The translations under genes and the position numbers were made by a program. The notes beneath the pieces are model-generated. The model was not told the DNA's origin, ran no database searches, and saw nothing but the letters and a program-made list of their open reading frames with translations. A stretch of DNA of 37,500 nt from Clostridiales bacterium (GTDB taxonomy: Bacteria; Bacillota; Clostridia; Oscillospirales; Oscillospiraceae), in contig JAJQFJ010000082.1 of assembly GCA_021201185.1 (NCBI GenBank), positions 1-37,500 on the forward strand. The letters run 5' to 3'. Below are positions 1-7,527 of the stretch, piece by piece (within the stretch, counting starts at the first letter, position 1; every line of letters starts with the position of its first letter).

Positions 1-533
1 TAGAAAATCAGCGGATTGGACAGAGCCATCTGCCGGGGCAGGACGCTCTGTTTTCCCAGTGCCAGCCAGCCCCAATAGAGGTAGGGCGGCAGCATCAATA
101 CCTCACTCACCAGGGCGAGCCAGGAAAAATGGGAAAAGACCGCCTCCGAGACCGGAATAGCGGCGGTGGCGTACCCGTTCCCGCTCATCCAGGCGAAGCC
201 ATACAGGAACATGATGTAAAACAGATGCAGGCAAAGCCATGGGGTCAGGCTAAATGCAGTCAGGTAGTGGTAAGCCCTCTTCTGCCGCTCTCCTGCAATC
301 AATTTCCCAATCGCAAACAGCGCGATCCCGTACAGGATGGTGCCGGGGAAGGCCAGTGCCATAGCAAGATTGTTGCGCCAGGGAGCGATTTGCGCCGCCC
401 CTGTCGTCAGCCAGGAAATTGTCCCGGAATAGGCCGTGTCACCGTAGAGCATGAGCCAATCTCCAACGCCAAAGCACACACAGCCCAGCAGTCCGCAGAA
501 AATGGCGAGTATGATCTTTTTATATGCTTTCAT
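1..533 (-). CDS. multi-pass membrane protein, partial (3' end outside window)
   Basis: An open minus-strand frame begins at an ATG at 533 (MKAYKKIILAIFCGLLG) and runs to the window edge without a stop, so the C-terminus is missing. The 177 visible residues contain about five hydrophobic segments separated by short polar loops. It lies only 7 bases beyond the end of the MBL hydrolase gene on the same strand and is probably the last visible gene of the methyltransferase operon. I do not recognise a characterised family and give no function beyond integral membrane protein. Confidence 0.75.
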   Translation of the reverse strand, partial: MKAYKKIILAIFCGLLGCVCFGVGDWLMLYGDTAYSGTISWLTTGAAQIAPWRNNLAMALAFPGTILYGIALFAIGKLIAGERQKRAYHYLTAFSLTPWLCLHLFYIMFLYGFAWMSGNGYATAAIPVSEAVFSHFSWLALVSEVLMLPPYLYWGWLALGKQSVLPRQMALSNPLIF

Positions 534-539
534 TGTATT

Positions 540-1409
540 TTATCTCCCGCTTTGTTTTTGTCGCTGGTTATTTCTCGCCTTTTCCTCCGTATCATCCGAT
601 TCGTCATAGGCATCGTATGGAGCCGACGGATCATGAGGCTTCTGTCGGAGCCATGCATTGCACTCCTTGTCCCGGTGGGCAAAGGCAAAATCCAGATCGT
701 CCGTCCTGCCGGTATGACCAGTGATGATTTTGGGACGGAGGTTCCGGCTGCGGAGCCTTTCCTCCAGCGCTGCCAGAGATCGGAATGCCAGTTTGTTGTC
801 CTCGGCCAGCACGTTGATGAAGCTGCGGCCCCCGTCCGGGCCAAACCACAGCGTATCCCCAGTAAACAAATATGCCCCGTCAACAAGGTAAACCATGTGC
901 CCCCAGGTGTGGCCGGGTACCAGGAAACACTCGATTTGAATGTCTCCAATAGAAAATACCTGAGCATCCCGCAAAAGCACCTTTGAGTTTTCGATATGCA
1001 CCTGGGGCAGCTTATAAAATCCGTAGTACACCCTGCGCCGTTTTGCGCCGGTTAGGTAGCGGTTTTCCTCCTCTCCGATATAGAGCGTGGCGTCCCGGAA
1101 CAGTCCGGGGCTGTCCGCCTCCACTGCGCCCACATGGTCGGTGTCCTGGTGGGTGATAAGGATATGACGGACAGCGGCAGGGTCGATGCCCAGCCAGCTC
1201 ATCTTTTCCTCCAGCCGGTCATAGTTATAACCCGCGTCGATCATAATTGTGATGCCGTTCTTCGTGTAAAAGAAAATATTTGCCACAAACTCCCGGACGC
1301 AGGCAACATGGTCGTCGATCCATCCCGTGTTCAGGGGCTTGAAAATCTCCTTGCCCCGATAGAGCAGTGCCATAGCTTTTTCTTGAAATTCTGATGCTGA
1401 CTTTGACAT
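540..1409 (-). CDS. MBL-fold metallo-hydrolase
   Basis: A 289-residue protein with the metallo-beta-lactamase-fold signature. The HxDxDH-type metal motif is HQDTDH at residues 87-92, followed by GHTWGH, TGDT and a C-terminal GHTGRTDD that supply the remaining His/Asp ligands. The family comprises di-metal hydrolases (lactonases, glyoxalase II-like enzymes, thioesterases); the substrate cannot be told. The first His of the classical HxHxDH motif is kept and the second is Asp, a variant seen in some family members. The last 30 residues are charged and low-complexity. It is third in a minus-strand operon after a methyltransferase and a membrane protein. The ATG at 1409 is preceded by an AGAGGGA ribosome-binding-like stretch. 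Confidence 0.85.
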   Translation of the reverse strand: MSKSASEFQEKAMALLYRGKEIFKPLNTGWIDDHVACVREFVANIFFYTKNGITIMIDAGYNYDRLEEKMSWLGIDPAAVRHILITHQDTDHVGAVEADSPGLFRDATLYIGEEENRYLTGAKRRRVYYGFYKLPQVHIENSKVLLRDAQVFSIGDIQIECFLVPGHTWGHMVYLVDGAYLFTGDTLWFGPDGGRSFINVLAEDNKLAFRSLAALEERLRSRNLRPKIITGHTGRTDDLDFAFAHRDKECNAWLRQKPHDPSAPYDAYDESDDTEEKARNNQRQKQSGR

Positions 1410-1434
1410 TTTTCATCCCTCTTTCCCCATCGCT

Positions 1435-1932
1435 TTACCAAATCCACATAATCATCAGAGAAATGATGACCCCTCCCACGGCAAAAACCGGCAGCATGGG
1501 CAGCATGACCTTCACATGGAACCATTTCTGATGATATTCTCTGTCCATATGCTCCGTACCCGGCAGACGCACCCGCCGGATGTTGGCAAACAGCACCCAG
1601 TCGAGAAAGCAAGTGTCAAACGCCGCCAGCACGATCATGTAGCCATACACCAGCAGAAGCCCATCTACGAAGGTTTTCACTCCCGCTATATGGGCCATCC
1701 ACGCAAACAGGAACAGAAATGCGATGATAGCGATGACTTTTCGGAGAATCGTAAGGATTGTCATCTTTTCCTTTGCCGCTTCCTTGTGCTGTGAGGAATA
1801 GTACTGCGCCTGGATTTCCGGCGGGTAATCGCCGATGAAGGACACGGGATTGACCAGCATCATCCCGAAAATGGATACACCGAACACGGCGCACATCACA
1901 ACGCACTCAAGAACATAGATGGAAACGCTCAT
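1435..1932 (-). CDS. small integral membrane protein
   Basis: A 165-residue protein with about four hydrophobic segments: one at the N-terminus, two in the middle around AIIAFLFLFAWMAHIAG and LLVYGYMIVLAAFD, and one at the C-terminus. The start ATG overlaps the stop of the upstream methyltransferase gene by four bases (ATGA), so translation is probably coupled. I do not recognise a named family. Operon position suggests a shared role with the methyltransferase and MBL hydrolase, possibly transport or detoxification of a small molecule; that is inference only. Confidence 0.7.
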   Translation of the reverse strand: MSVSIYVLECVVMCAVFGVSIFGMMLVNPVSFIGDYPPEIQAQYYSSQHKEAAKEKMTILTILRKVIAIIAFLFLFAWMAHIAGVKTFVDGLLLVYGYMIVLAAFDTCFLDWVLFANIRRVRLPGTEHMDREYHQKWFHVKVMLPMLPVFAVGGVIISLMIMWIW

Positions 1933-2624
1933 TGGTTATGTGCCCCTTTCCGGCAAGTAAAGCAGGCTATAGATTTCACAGTGCTAAACTCTACTGCCTC
2001 ATACTGTCGCTCCAGCCGCAGTTTCAGACTGTCCGCTGTTTCATAGGGTGGGGTGAAGAACCCCTTCGGTTCATAGAGATGCTGGATGAACCAATCTGTC
2101 CGGGCAGTTTCCCCTGCAACATAAAAACAACCGCAGAAACAGCCACCGGGCTTTAAGACCCGAAACACTTCCCGGTAAGCCGCTTCTTTATCGGGAAAAG
2201 CATGAAATCCATTGAGGGAGAGTACGATGTCAAAGCTGCCGTCCGGGAAGGGCAAATTTCCTACATCCCCTTGATGAAAGCGGACATGGGTTAGCCTGTC
2301 CCGTTTCGCCCTTTTATGCGCACGGGACATCATGTCCTCGGAATAATCCAGGCAAGTAATGCTTGCATCAGGCAGTTTTTGATAGACCGGCATGGTCAGC
2401 ACGCCGGTACCCACCGGCACCTCCAGCAACGAACCGGAGAACTCCTCCGGAATACCGGAAAGCGCACGGAGCAGATACTCGTCAGTTTCTGTCTGTCCCA
2501 TATCCCACACCAGTCTGCATACGGCTTTGCCCAGCAGGGTAGAACAGGTGATCATGCCATCATAGAGAGTTGCTTCTTTGCCCAATGCTTGATATGCGGA
2601 TTTAATTTCCTCGTGTTTGTTCAT
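1929..2624 (-). CDS. class I SAM-dependent methyltransferase
   Basis: A 231-residue protein from ATG 2624, a start favoured by GGAGAG a few bases upstream; an ATG at 2642 lies within that ribosome-binding region. It has the class I methyltransferase signature: motif I as LEVPVGTGVLTMPVY, an acidic LDYSEDMM loop, GDVGNLPFPDGSFD (ubiE-like motif II) and RVLKPGG. These features bind S-adenosylmethionine. The methyl acceptor is unknown. Two cysteines in CFTCRK lie near the C-terminus. It is the first gene of a minus-strand operon with a well-formed promoter and palindromic operator immediately upstream. Confidence 0.85.
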   Translation of the reverse strand: MNKHEEIKSAYQALGKEATLYDGMITCSTLLGKAVCRLVWDMGQTETDEYLLRALSGIPEEFSGSLLEVPVGTGVLTMPVYQKLPDASITCLDYSEDMMSRAHKRAKRDRLTHVRFHQGDVGNLPFPDGSFDIVLSLNGFHAFPDKEAAYREVFRVLKPGGCFCGCFYVAGETARTDWFIQHLYEPKGFFTPPYETADSLKLRLERQYEAVEFSTVKSIACFTCRKGAHNQ

Positions 2625-2640
2625 ATCGTTCTCTCCTTCC

Positions 2641-2663
2641 ACTAATCGTTAGTGTTGGCTAAC
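2641..2663. promoter_or_regulatory. palindromic operator of methyltransferase operon
   Basis: ACTAATCGTTAGT (2641-2653) is a perfect dyad apart from its central base. The half-site GTTAG also pairs with CTAAC at 2659-2663, giving two overlapping dyads. They sit between the -10 box and the start codon, where a TetR- or MarR-type repressor would block transcription. No regulator gene is visible next to it. Confidence 0.55.
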
Positions 2664-2667
2664 TCAT

Positions 2668-2696
2668 ATTGTAACAGATGCAAGAGGAGAAATCAA
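2668..2696 (-). promoter_or_regulatory. sigma-A-type promoter for methyltransferase operon
   Basis: Reading the minus strand, -35 TTGATT (2691-2696) and -10 TACAAT (2668-2673) are separated by 17 bases. The -10 box lies about 45 bases before the ATG at 2624. Confidence 0.7.
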
Positions 2697-2753
2697 TGCG
2701 GAACCTGAACGATTCCGCACTAAATGAAACGCCGCCGGACGATAACATCCCGC

Positions 2754-2805
2754 AAAAAAAGATGGAGCAAATGCAGGGGCAGCACATTCGCCCCGCACTT
2801 GCTCC
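2754..2805 (-). terminator. rho-independent terminator (minus strand, after feoB remnant)
   Basis: An imperfect stem pairs GGAGCAA with TTGCTCC and GGGGC with GCCCC (2764-2805). On the minus strand it is followed by a run of T (the A-run at 2754-2760). It lies about 55 bases downstream of the feoB remnant stop. Confidence 0.75.
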
Positions 2806-2859
2806 ACAAAAGCAAAATTTAATCGTAAAGAAATCTGTCACCGTCCATGAATCACAACA

Positions 2860-3062
2860 TCACCAAAAGATTCCTGCGACATGGTAGATCACACAGGATA
2901 AGAGCAGAGCGCTCCCCGTGAAAAACAGAGCCAGACGCAATGTCCATTTGAGGGAATGTGTTTCTCTGTAGGTTGTGGACAGAGCCATCACGCAGGGCAC
3001 ATTGAACGAAACCGCAAACAGGAACGCAAACGAATCTTTCCATATTAGAGATCGCGAATAGA
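2860..3062 (-). pseudogene. feoB: FeoB C-terminal remnant
   Basis: A minus-strand frame ending in TGA at 2860 encodes about 60 residues resembling the last membrane segments of ferrous-iron transporter FeoB: an FAFLFAVSFNVPC segment, then ALSTTYRETHSLKWTL, then a final hydrophobic helix ending CVIYHVAGIFW. An in-frame stop occurs around 3065, and the GTPase domain and most of the permease are absent. The remnant keeps its own terminator. The gene seems to have been broken by the mobile element that begins just to the right; no matching 5' part is visible at the other end of the element. Confidence 0.6.
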
Positions 3063-3467
3063 GTCAGGTTCGAGAGCCAGTCCAAATTCACGGCGATGTT
3101 TCACGCTGCACTTGGGCTGACACCGACTGAATTTCGGCGGAACAGCCACAAAGCCAGGAAAGAATGAAGCTGTGATGATGTGAAATTGAAAATATGTTAA
3201 TAATCAGAAAACCCGTGCACTCAGCAGACGAGCGCCTGGGGCTTATAGGCATCTGACAAAGCTCATTATCGGGCAATCTCTATGGCAAAATAGCCAAGAA
3301 AACAAAACTATCTGGTCATGCAGAGACTATTCATATTCTCCGGCCGAAATATGGGTGTCGGAGTTGCCCTCAGGAGAATATACTTCCGGCATCGTGCGCT
3401 GTGGTCCGTCGGCTAATATCCTTGGAGCCCGATGCGATAAAAGTCGCATCGGGCTCCAGGTAATTTC
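3063..3467. other. non-coding stretch at left edge of mobile element
   Basis: I see no convincing gene in these 405 bases. Base composition is lower in GC than the flanks. The only clear structure is the long hairpin at 3424-3457. The left end of the mobile element probably lies here, between the feoB remnant and the relaxase, but I could not define terminal repeats. Confidence 0.5.
3424..3457. terminator. perfect 14-bp hairpin after relaxase gene
   Basis: The 14-base arms at 3424-3437 and 3444-3457 are perfect reverse complements, with a six-base loop. The hairpin begins 11 bases past the relaxase stop. On the minus strand no long T-run follows, so it may be a terminator or an mRNA-stabilising hairpin. 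Confidence 0.6.
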
Positions 3468-5183
3468 TTAACGCTCGTGATCCCTCGTTTTTCTTTTTGT
3501 CCTGCTCGGCTGATTCCTCCGCCGCTCCATTTCCTGCTCCTGGCGTAGCTTTGCAACACGCTCCCGGAACAGATCAGAGTCCTCGCCCAGCCTGGCGTCG
3601 ATCTGCTCCTCCGCAGAGGACAGCCGATCATACTGAAACTTCTGCCCAAACATCTCACGGAGCTTTGACCGGATCTGGTCACGGAAGCTGCCCCGGAGCG
3701 AAACACGGGCGTCCAGCAGCGCGTCCGCCTGCTCCGGTGCGACCTTTGCTTCGGTCTCCCTGTACTGCGCCTCATCTGCTGCAAGCTGGCTGGTCAGCGT
3801 CTCCTGCTGGGCGGTCAGCTTTTTCACATAAGCGGACATCTGAGAGAGCGTACCTTCCGCCTCTTTCATCTCAGTCTCGTTCTGCCACCCCACCTCGTGC
3901 ATCAGATGGTCCCGGCGGGTTTTCAGTTCCTCGGTCTCCTCCGTCAGCGTAATTATCTGCTGGTTGAGCTGGAGGAGCCGAATCGGGTTAAAAATACCGG
4001 TATTCTTCTTTTGCGTAAGCAACTCTTTCTTTTGCGCCTGCTTTTCTCTTATCTCCTTCTTCACAGACCGGTATTCATCAACGAGCGGCTGATTCCAATC
4101 TATGCGGCCTGACACGTCCCTGATCTCCGCCCGGCCATGAAGCAGATGATATTGCAACACGACCATGTGCGCCCGGATCGTTTCAAGCGCCTCTGCGACA
4201 GCGGGAATAGCCACTTTAACGGCATTCGTCAGTCTCCTGACGGTGGCCTTCAACTCACGCAGCAGCGCATTATCCGCCTTGATCTGCCGGTTCAGCTCGC
4301 AGCGGTCTGAAACGATACCCTTGCGCTCCAGCGCCCGTGCGGTAACGCCCTCATGGATGGTCGGCTGTTCATCCAGGCCACGCTCTGCGTGGCTGCGGTG
4401 GTCAACCCGGTCAACAGATCGAACGACTGCCAGGTATTTGTTGGTCACATCCGCCCACGCCTTGCGCCACTCCACAAGCTGTTCTTCTCTGTTCCATCGT
4501 GCGGAGATGGGATTCTGCCGACCATACTTTGTACTTTTGGGGTGCTTGTCCGCACGGGTCAGCCTACGGCGCTCCGCTTCGGAGGGCGGCAGATAGATTT
4601 TCTTTTTCCCTTTCTCCGGCTTATAGAGATACTGCTTCTCCCAGCCCTCGGACTGAGCCGCTTTGAATTCGGCGGCGGTAAAGCCCCGTTCCTCGCCGTT
4701 TCGGACACAGAGATATTCCTTCTGTGTTTTGTACTGCCACTTCCCGTGTTCATCCAGTGGGCGAACGGTCAGCATGATATGGGCGTGTGGATTGTGACCA
4801 TCGGTATCATGGATACAGACATCGGCACACATTCCGTCTGCTACAAAATTGTTTTGAACATAATCCGTCAGCAACATCTGCCATTTCGCCGGAGACAGTT
4901 CAATCGGCAGGGCAACGATAATTTCACGAGCAAGGCGGCTGTTCTTCGTCTTTTCATTCTCCTCCACGGCGTTCCAGAGGATTTCCCTGTCCTGCCATTC
5001 CGGAGGAGCATTTTCCGGCAGGAAAACCTGCTGCCAGACAAGCCCCTGCTTTCTGGTGTAGTCATGCTGTATCCCGTCATAGTCATTATAAATGCGGGAA
5101 CAGCTCATATAGGCAGCCGCAGCACAGGCGGAACGCCCAGCACCTCGGCTTATGACTTTCGCCTCTAAATGATAGATTGCCAT
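3468..5183 (-). CDS. mobA: MobA/MobL (MobQ-type) relaxase
   Basis: A 571-residue protein whose first 200 residues match the MobA/MobL relaxase family. It begins MAIYHLEAKVISR, contains SAAYxS-like ACAAAAYMSC (catalytic-tyrosine region) and has the metal-binding triad in HNPHAHIMLTVRP. Such enzymes nick oriT and stay covalently bound to the 5' end during conjugative mobilization. The C-terminal 300 residues are charged and predicted to be coiled-coil, common in this family. A MobQ-like nic site lies upstream at 5529-5540, which supports a functional relaxase-oriT pair. No coupling protein or mating-channel genes are visible, so the element would be mobilizable in trans. Confidence 0.92.
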   Translation of the reverse strand: MAIYHLEAKVISRGAGRSACAAAAYMSCSRIYNDYDGIQHDYTRKQGLVWQQVFLPENAPPEWQDREILWNAVEENEKTKNSRLAREIIVALPIELSPAKWQMLLTDYVQNNFVADGMCADVCIHDTDGHNPHAHIMLTVRPLDEHGKWQYKTQKEYLCVRNGEERGFTAAEFKAAQSEGWEKQYLYKPEKGKKKIYLPPSEAERRRLTRADKHPKSTKYGRQNPISARWNREEQLVEWRKAWADVTNKYLAVVRSVDRVDHRSHAERGLDEQPTIHEGVTARALERKGIVSDRCELNRQIKADNALLRELKATVRRLTNAVKVAIPAVAEALETIRAHMVVLQYHLLHGRAEIRDVSGRIDWNQPLVDEYRSVKKEIREKQAQKKELLTQKKNTGIFNPIRLLQLNQQIITLTEETEELKTRRDHLMHEVGWQNETEMKEAEGTLSQMSAYVKKLTAQQETLTSQLAADEAQYRETEAKVAPEQADALLDARVSLRGSFRDQIRSKLREMFGQKFQYDRLSSAEEQIDARLGEDSDLFRERVAKLRQEQEMERRRNQPSRTKRKTRDHER

Positions 5184-5352
5184 GCAATCACCGTCCTTTC
5201 AGTTCCAATTTCGTAATGCTTTGGGGCGCAGTATTTGCGTCGTTTTCTGTTTCTCTTTTCTGAAAAGAGAAAGCCGGTGTGAACGGACAGCCGTAAACAC
5301 CGGCATAGCGGAGACTGCCGTATCCAGAAAGGATACTTGGGCAATCTTCGCA

Positions 5353-5402
5353 GCAACAGACCTTGCTGTCAGTAGGGCAACACTGTCAGTAAGGTCTGTT
5401 GC
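5353..5402. repeat. 12-bp inverted repeat enclosing two 9-bp direct repeats
   Basis: GCAACAGACCTT (5353-5364) and its exact reverse complement (5391-5402) enclose two copies of CTGTCAGTA (5366-5374 and 5383-5391). This lies in the oriT region upstream of the relaxase start and may bind the relaxase or an accessory protein, or control mobA. Confidence 0.75.
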
Positions 5403-5489
5403 ACAGGCGGTTCCGCTTATGGAATCGCCTGCCCCTCTGGAGAAGTGCCCGGTGGACATTTCGTGAAGAGCGCACGAGCCTGACCGCAG

Positions 5490-5545
5490 GGAAGGATACC
5501 ACCGCCGCCCCAACGGGGCGGTGGTGAGTAAGTGCGCCCTTCGGG
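5490..5545. other. oriT with RSF1010-like nic site
   Basis: TAAGTGCGCCCT at 5529-5540 matches the nic-region core known for RSF1010/IncQ-type MobQ oriTs. Three bases before it is an inverted repeat (5498-5511 with 5515-5525, one 3-base bulge), the same hairpin-then-nic layout as in RSF1010. It sits in the gap between the DUF3847 gene and mobA. Confidence 0.75.
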
Positions 5546-5589
5546 ATAAAAAAGAGAAGCGCCCCGGTCTCCCAGAACGCCCCCCGATC

Positions 5590-5796
5590 TCAAACGTGCT
5601 TCTGTAAATGCCGTACAAGGTAATACTCCAACGTCTCAAGCTCCATCCCAGCAGCGACTGGAAAAGCCTTCTCCAAAATCGCCCCTTCCTGAATGAGCCT
5701 TCGGGTCCTGGCCTTTCGCTCCTTCACACGGTCTCTAGCCTGCGCTTCCTCCATGCGGTGTTTCGCCTGTAAGAGTCTCTTTTCATCGTCTGTCAT
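5590..5796 (-). CDS. DUF3847-like small mobile-element protein
   Basis: A 68-residue protein from ATG 5796, a start preceded by AAGGAG. It begins MTDDEKRLLQAKHRMEEAQ and is rich in Lys, Arg and Glu, predicted to be mostly helical. It resembles small DUF3847 proteins commonly found next to relaxase genes in Firmicutes mobilizable elements; their function is unknown. It is divergent in function from, but on the same strand as, mobA and ParMR. Confidence 0.7.
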   Translation of the reverse strand: MTDDEKRLLQAKHRMEEAQARDRVKERKARTRRLIQEGAILEKAFPVAAGMELETLEYYLVRHLQKHV

Positions 5797-5825
5797 GAAT
5801 AAAATCTCCTTATGATAGTAAAAGT

Positions 5826-5862
5826 GCGGCCATCTGGTATCAACCGGATACCAAATGGCCGC
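5826..5862. repeat. 16-bp inverted repeat before DUF3847 gene
   Basis: GCGGCCATCTGGTATC (5826-5841) pairs with 5847-5862 with one mismatch around a five-base loop. It shares the CTGGTAT/ATACCA core with the inverted repeat at 5903-5952. It may be a terminator, an operator, or part of the centromere-like site bound by the ParR-like protein. Confidence 0.6.
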
Positions 5863-5902
5863 TAATTTGGTAGTAATGATTTCCCACTCAAAAAAGTGAT
5901 AG

Positions 5903-5952
5903 CACAACCGCTCCTGTCTGGTATCGAGTCAATACCAGATGGGGCGGTTGTG
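5903..5952 (-). repeat. long imperfect inverted repeat after ParR-like gene
   Basis: CACAACCGC (5903-5911) pairs with GCGGTTGTG (5944-5952) and the inner CTGGTAT (5918-5924) with ATACCAG (5932-5938). On the minus strand a run of six T follows seven bases later, so it could terminate the parMR transcript. It also shares a core with the repeat at 5826-5862. Confidence 0.55.
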
Positions 5953-5955
5953 GTA

Positions 5956-6330
5956 TCAAAAGCTGTCTGTGAAGTCCAATGCCGCAGAAATATCTTCCTC
6001 GCCTGTCTGAGTTGCAGGAGCGGCTGCGGGCTGTGCGCCCTGCAAGAGTTGCAGAAAGCTGCCAGCTCCCAAAGGCGCACTGTCCCGCAGGCTGCTCCGG
6101 ATGGTTTGCTCGATTTTTGCCAGAAACGCATCCTCCTTCTCTCTGGTTTCCAGATATGGGTCGGTAGCAAGCCGTTCCTGCCGGTCAAAATAGGCGTTGA
6201 CGGCCGCAACGATGGCCTTACTGTAAGAGCGGTACTGCCTTTTGTCCAGCCGTTGCAGATGCTCGAAGGCTCGCCGGTCATCCTCATCGTCCAGGTTCAG
6301 GCGGACGGTCGTTGTAAAAATCCGCTTCAT
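5956..6330 (-). CDS. ParR-like partner of actin-like segregation protein
   Basis: A 124-residue protein starting MKRIFTTTVRLNLDDEDD, compatible with a ribbon-helix-helix N-terminus, with a low-complexity Ala/Gln-rich C-terminal half. Its ATG overlaps the stop of the ParM-like gene by four bases. ParR proteins bind centromere repeats and the ends of ParM filaments. Assignment rests on gene order, size and N-terminal pattern, not on a specific motif. The repeats at 5826-5952 directly downstream are candidate binding sites. Confidence 0.6.
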   Translation of the reverse strand: MKRIFTTTVRLNLDDEDDRRAFEHLQRLDKRQYRSYSKAIVAAVNAYFDRQERLATDPYLETREKEDAFLAKIEQTIRSSLRDSAPLGAGSFLQLLQGAQPAAAPATQTGEEDISAALDFTDSF

Positions 6331-7271
6331 ACCAGGAAGCCTTTCCTCTGGAGCTTCTGCGCCGCCAGCAGCTCATAGCCCTTGGCGGTAGCGCAGATGT
6401 CGTCGTTGATAATCACCCGGTTCCGCTCATACTTCCCGAAATTTTTGATCATGCAGCTTCCGCCTCCTACCACATAGAGCTGCATCAGCTCCGGGTCATA
6501 CTCATGCTCCCGTAAGCGACGGAAGAGCCCGGCAGTGTACTCTGTTGCGGTAGCACGGATGGCGTTCAGATACCGTTCGCTGATGTCCGCCGTTCCGGTG
6601 CGGATCACCCGGTCAAGCACTGTGTCGTCCACAGTCACGCCCAACTGTCGCATCAGATTTTCGCGGACGGCGATCAGGCACTGGTTCGTGCCGTACTTTT
6701 CCGTAAAGCACCTTTTCGCCAAAGGGCGGCACTCGTTGATATACATCACGTTCATTGTCCCGTTGCCGATGTCGCAGAGCATATTGACGCCCCGGAAATC
6801 CCGGAGCCGGTCTGCAACGGCGGAAAAGCCCTGGGGGAAGATGTCCGCTCCGGAAAAATCCACATGGTAGTCCACACCCCGGAAAGAGAAGTCAACAGCC
6901 TCATGCTGTAAAAGATATGCCTTGAAGCTGTCCTTCTGTTCGCTCACCCAGGTCAGGGGAAGCCCTGCGGCGATGTGGACGCTGGCGGAGGTCAGCCTGC
7001 GGATATTCAGCTCTCTGGCAATAGCGGCCAGCGTCAGAATATAATAGTCGCTGTCGGTCATCTTATCAGAGATGAATTCCTTGTGTTCCTCCCCGATGAT
7101 ATAATAGGTTCCATCGTAAATAAGCAGGTTGCTCTTGAAGGTCGGCTCCTTGTCATAGGCAGTCACGCCGGACTTGAAGCAGCAGTGAGCCGTCTTGATA
7201 TTGCCATAGCCGTGATCGATGCCGATGACAACAGGCCCGTTTGTAATAGGATTCGTGTTCATAAAATTCAT
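6327..7271 (-). CDS. ParM/StbA-like actin-family ATPase
   Basis: A 314-residue actin-fold protein. The phosphate-1 motif appears as VIGIDHGYGNIKTA (residues 15-28), phosphate-2 as LCDIGNGTMNVMY, and the adenosine motif as LYVVGGGSCMIKNFG. Family members polymerise with ATP to push plasmid copies apart. The length is close to plasmid ParM (about 320). It is followed by a ParR-like gene with a four-base overlap. In an integrative element it may stabilise an excised circular form. The ATG at 7271 has GAAAGGA upstream. Confidence 0.85.
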   Translation of the reverse strand: MNFMNTNPITNGPVVIGIDHGYGNIKTAHCCFKSGVTAYDKEPTFKSNLLIYDGTYYIIGEEHKEFISDKMTDSDYYILTLAAIARELNIRRLTSASVHIAAGLPLTWVSEQKDSFKAYLLQHEAVDFSFRGVDYHVDFSGADIFPQGFSAVADRLRDFRGVNMLCDIGNGTMNVMYINECRPLAKRCFTEKYGTNQCLIAVRENLMRQLGVTVDDTVLDRVIRTGTADISERYLNAIRATATEYTAGLFRRLREHEYDPELMQLYVVGGGSCMIKNFGKYERNRVIINDDICATAKGYELLAAQKLQRKGFLV

Positions 7272-7323
7272 AGTGTGTTCCTTTCTGCCGCTATGCGGCG
7301 ATACAAATTTTGATTTTTAGCAC

Positions 7324-7367
7324 AAAAAATAGCAGACCACGAGAGATTCTCGTCTCTCATGGTCTGC
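7324..7367 (-). terminator. rho-independent terminator of recombinase operon
   Basis: GCAGACCACGAGAGA (7332-7346) pairs with 7353-7367 with one mismatch around a six-base loop. Reading the minus strand, the stem is followed by a T-run (A-run 7324-7329). It ends the transcript running through the recombinase and zinc-ribbon genes. Confidence 0.8.
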
Positions 7368-7385
7368 CACTTGCGTTATCGTTAC

Positions 7386-7433
7386 GGCTACTGGTTGTAC
7401 TCCAAAGGGTCACAAGCAATAGCCGTAACGCTA
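7386..7433. repeat. inverted repeat GTTACGGCTA
   Basis: GTTACGGCTA near 7381-7390 recurs as TAGCCGTAAC near 7424-7433, enclosing about 33 bases. The same CCGTAAC word appears twice more in the following two hairpins, so this is the first of three related units. Confidence 0.45.
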
Positions 7434-7455
7434 TCTCGTTTTATTTTGCAGTCAT

Positions 7456-7527
7456 GCTAAGTTCCCCTTCGGAGCACTTAGCTTATCCGTAACGCTCACG
7501 TCAAGTTCCCCTTCGGGGTACATGACG
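7456..7527. repeat. two related hairpin units at the end of the zinc-ribbon gene
   Basis: The hairpin at 7456-7482 (GCTAAGT/ACTTAGC) and that at 7499-7527 (CGTCA/TGACG, with CCCC/GGGG inside) share the words AAGTTCCCCTTCGG and TATCCGTAAC. They form imperfect tandem copies. The second copy lies within the last codons of the gene ending at 7496, so that C-terminus was probably made by repeat expansion. Confidence 0.6.

Larger units (their letters stand above)
5184..5589. other. intergenic oriT region between mobA and DUF3847 gene
   Basis: These 406 bases hold the direct/inverted repeat at 5353-5402 and the nic site at 5529-5540. Open frames here overlap those structures and show no family resemblance, so I treat the region as non-coding. 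Confidence 0.6.

Noticed and set aside
5199..5639. Possible 146-residue protein across the oriT region
   Set aside because: It overlaps the nic site and repeats, has biased composition and no recognisable domain.
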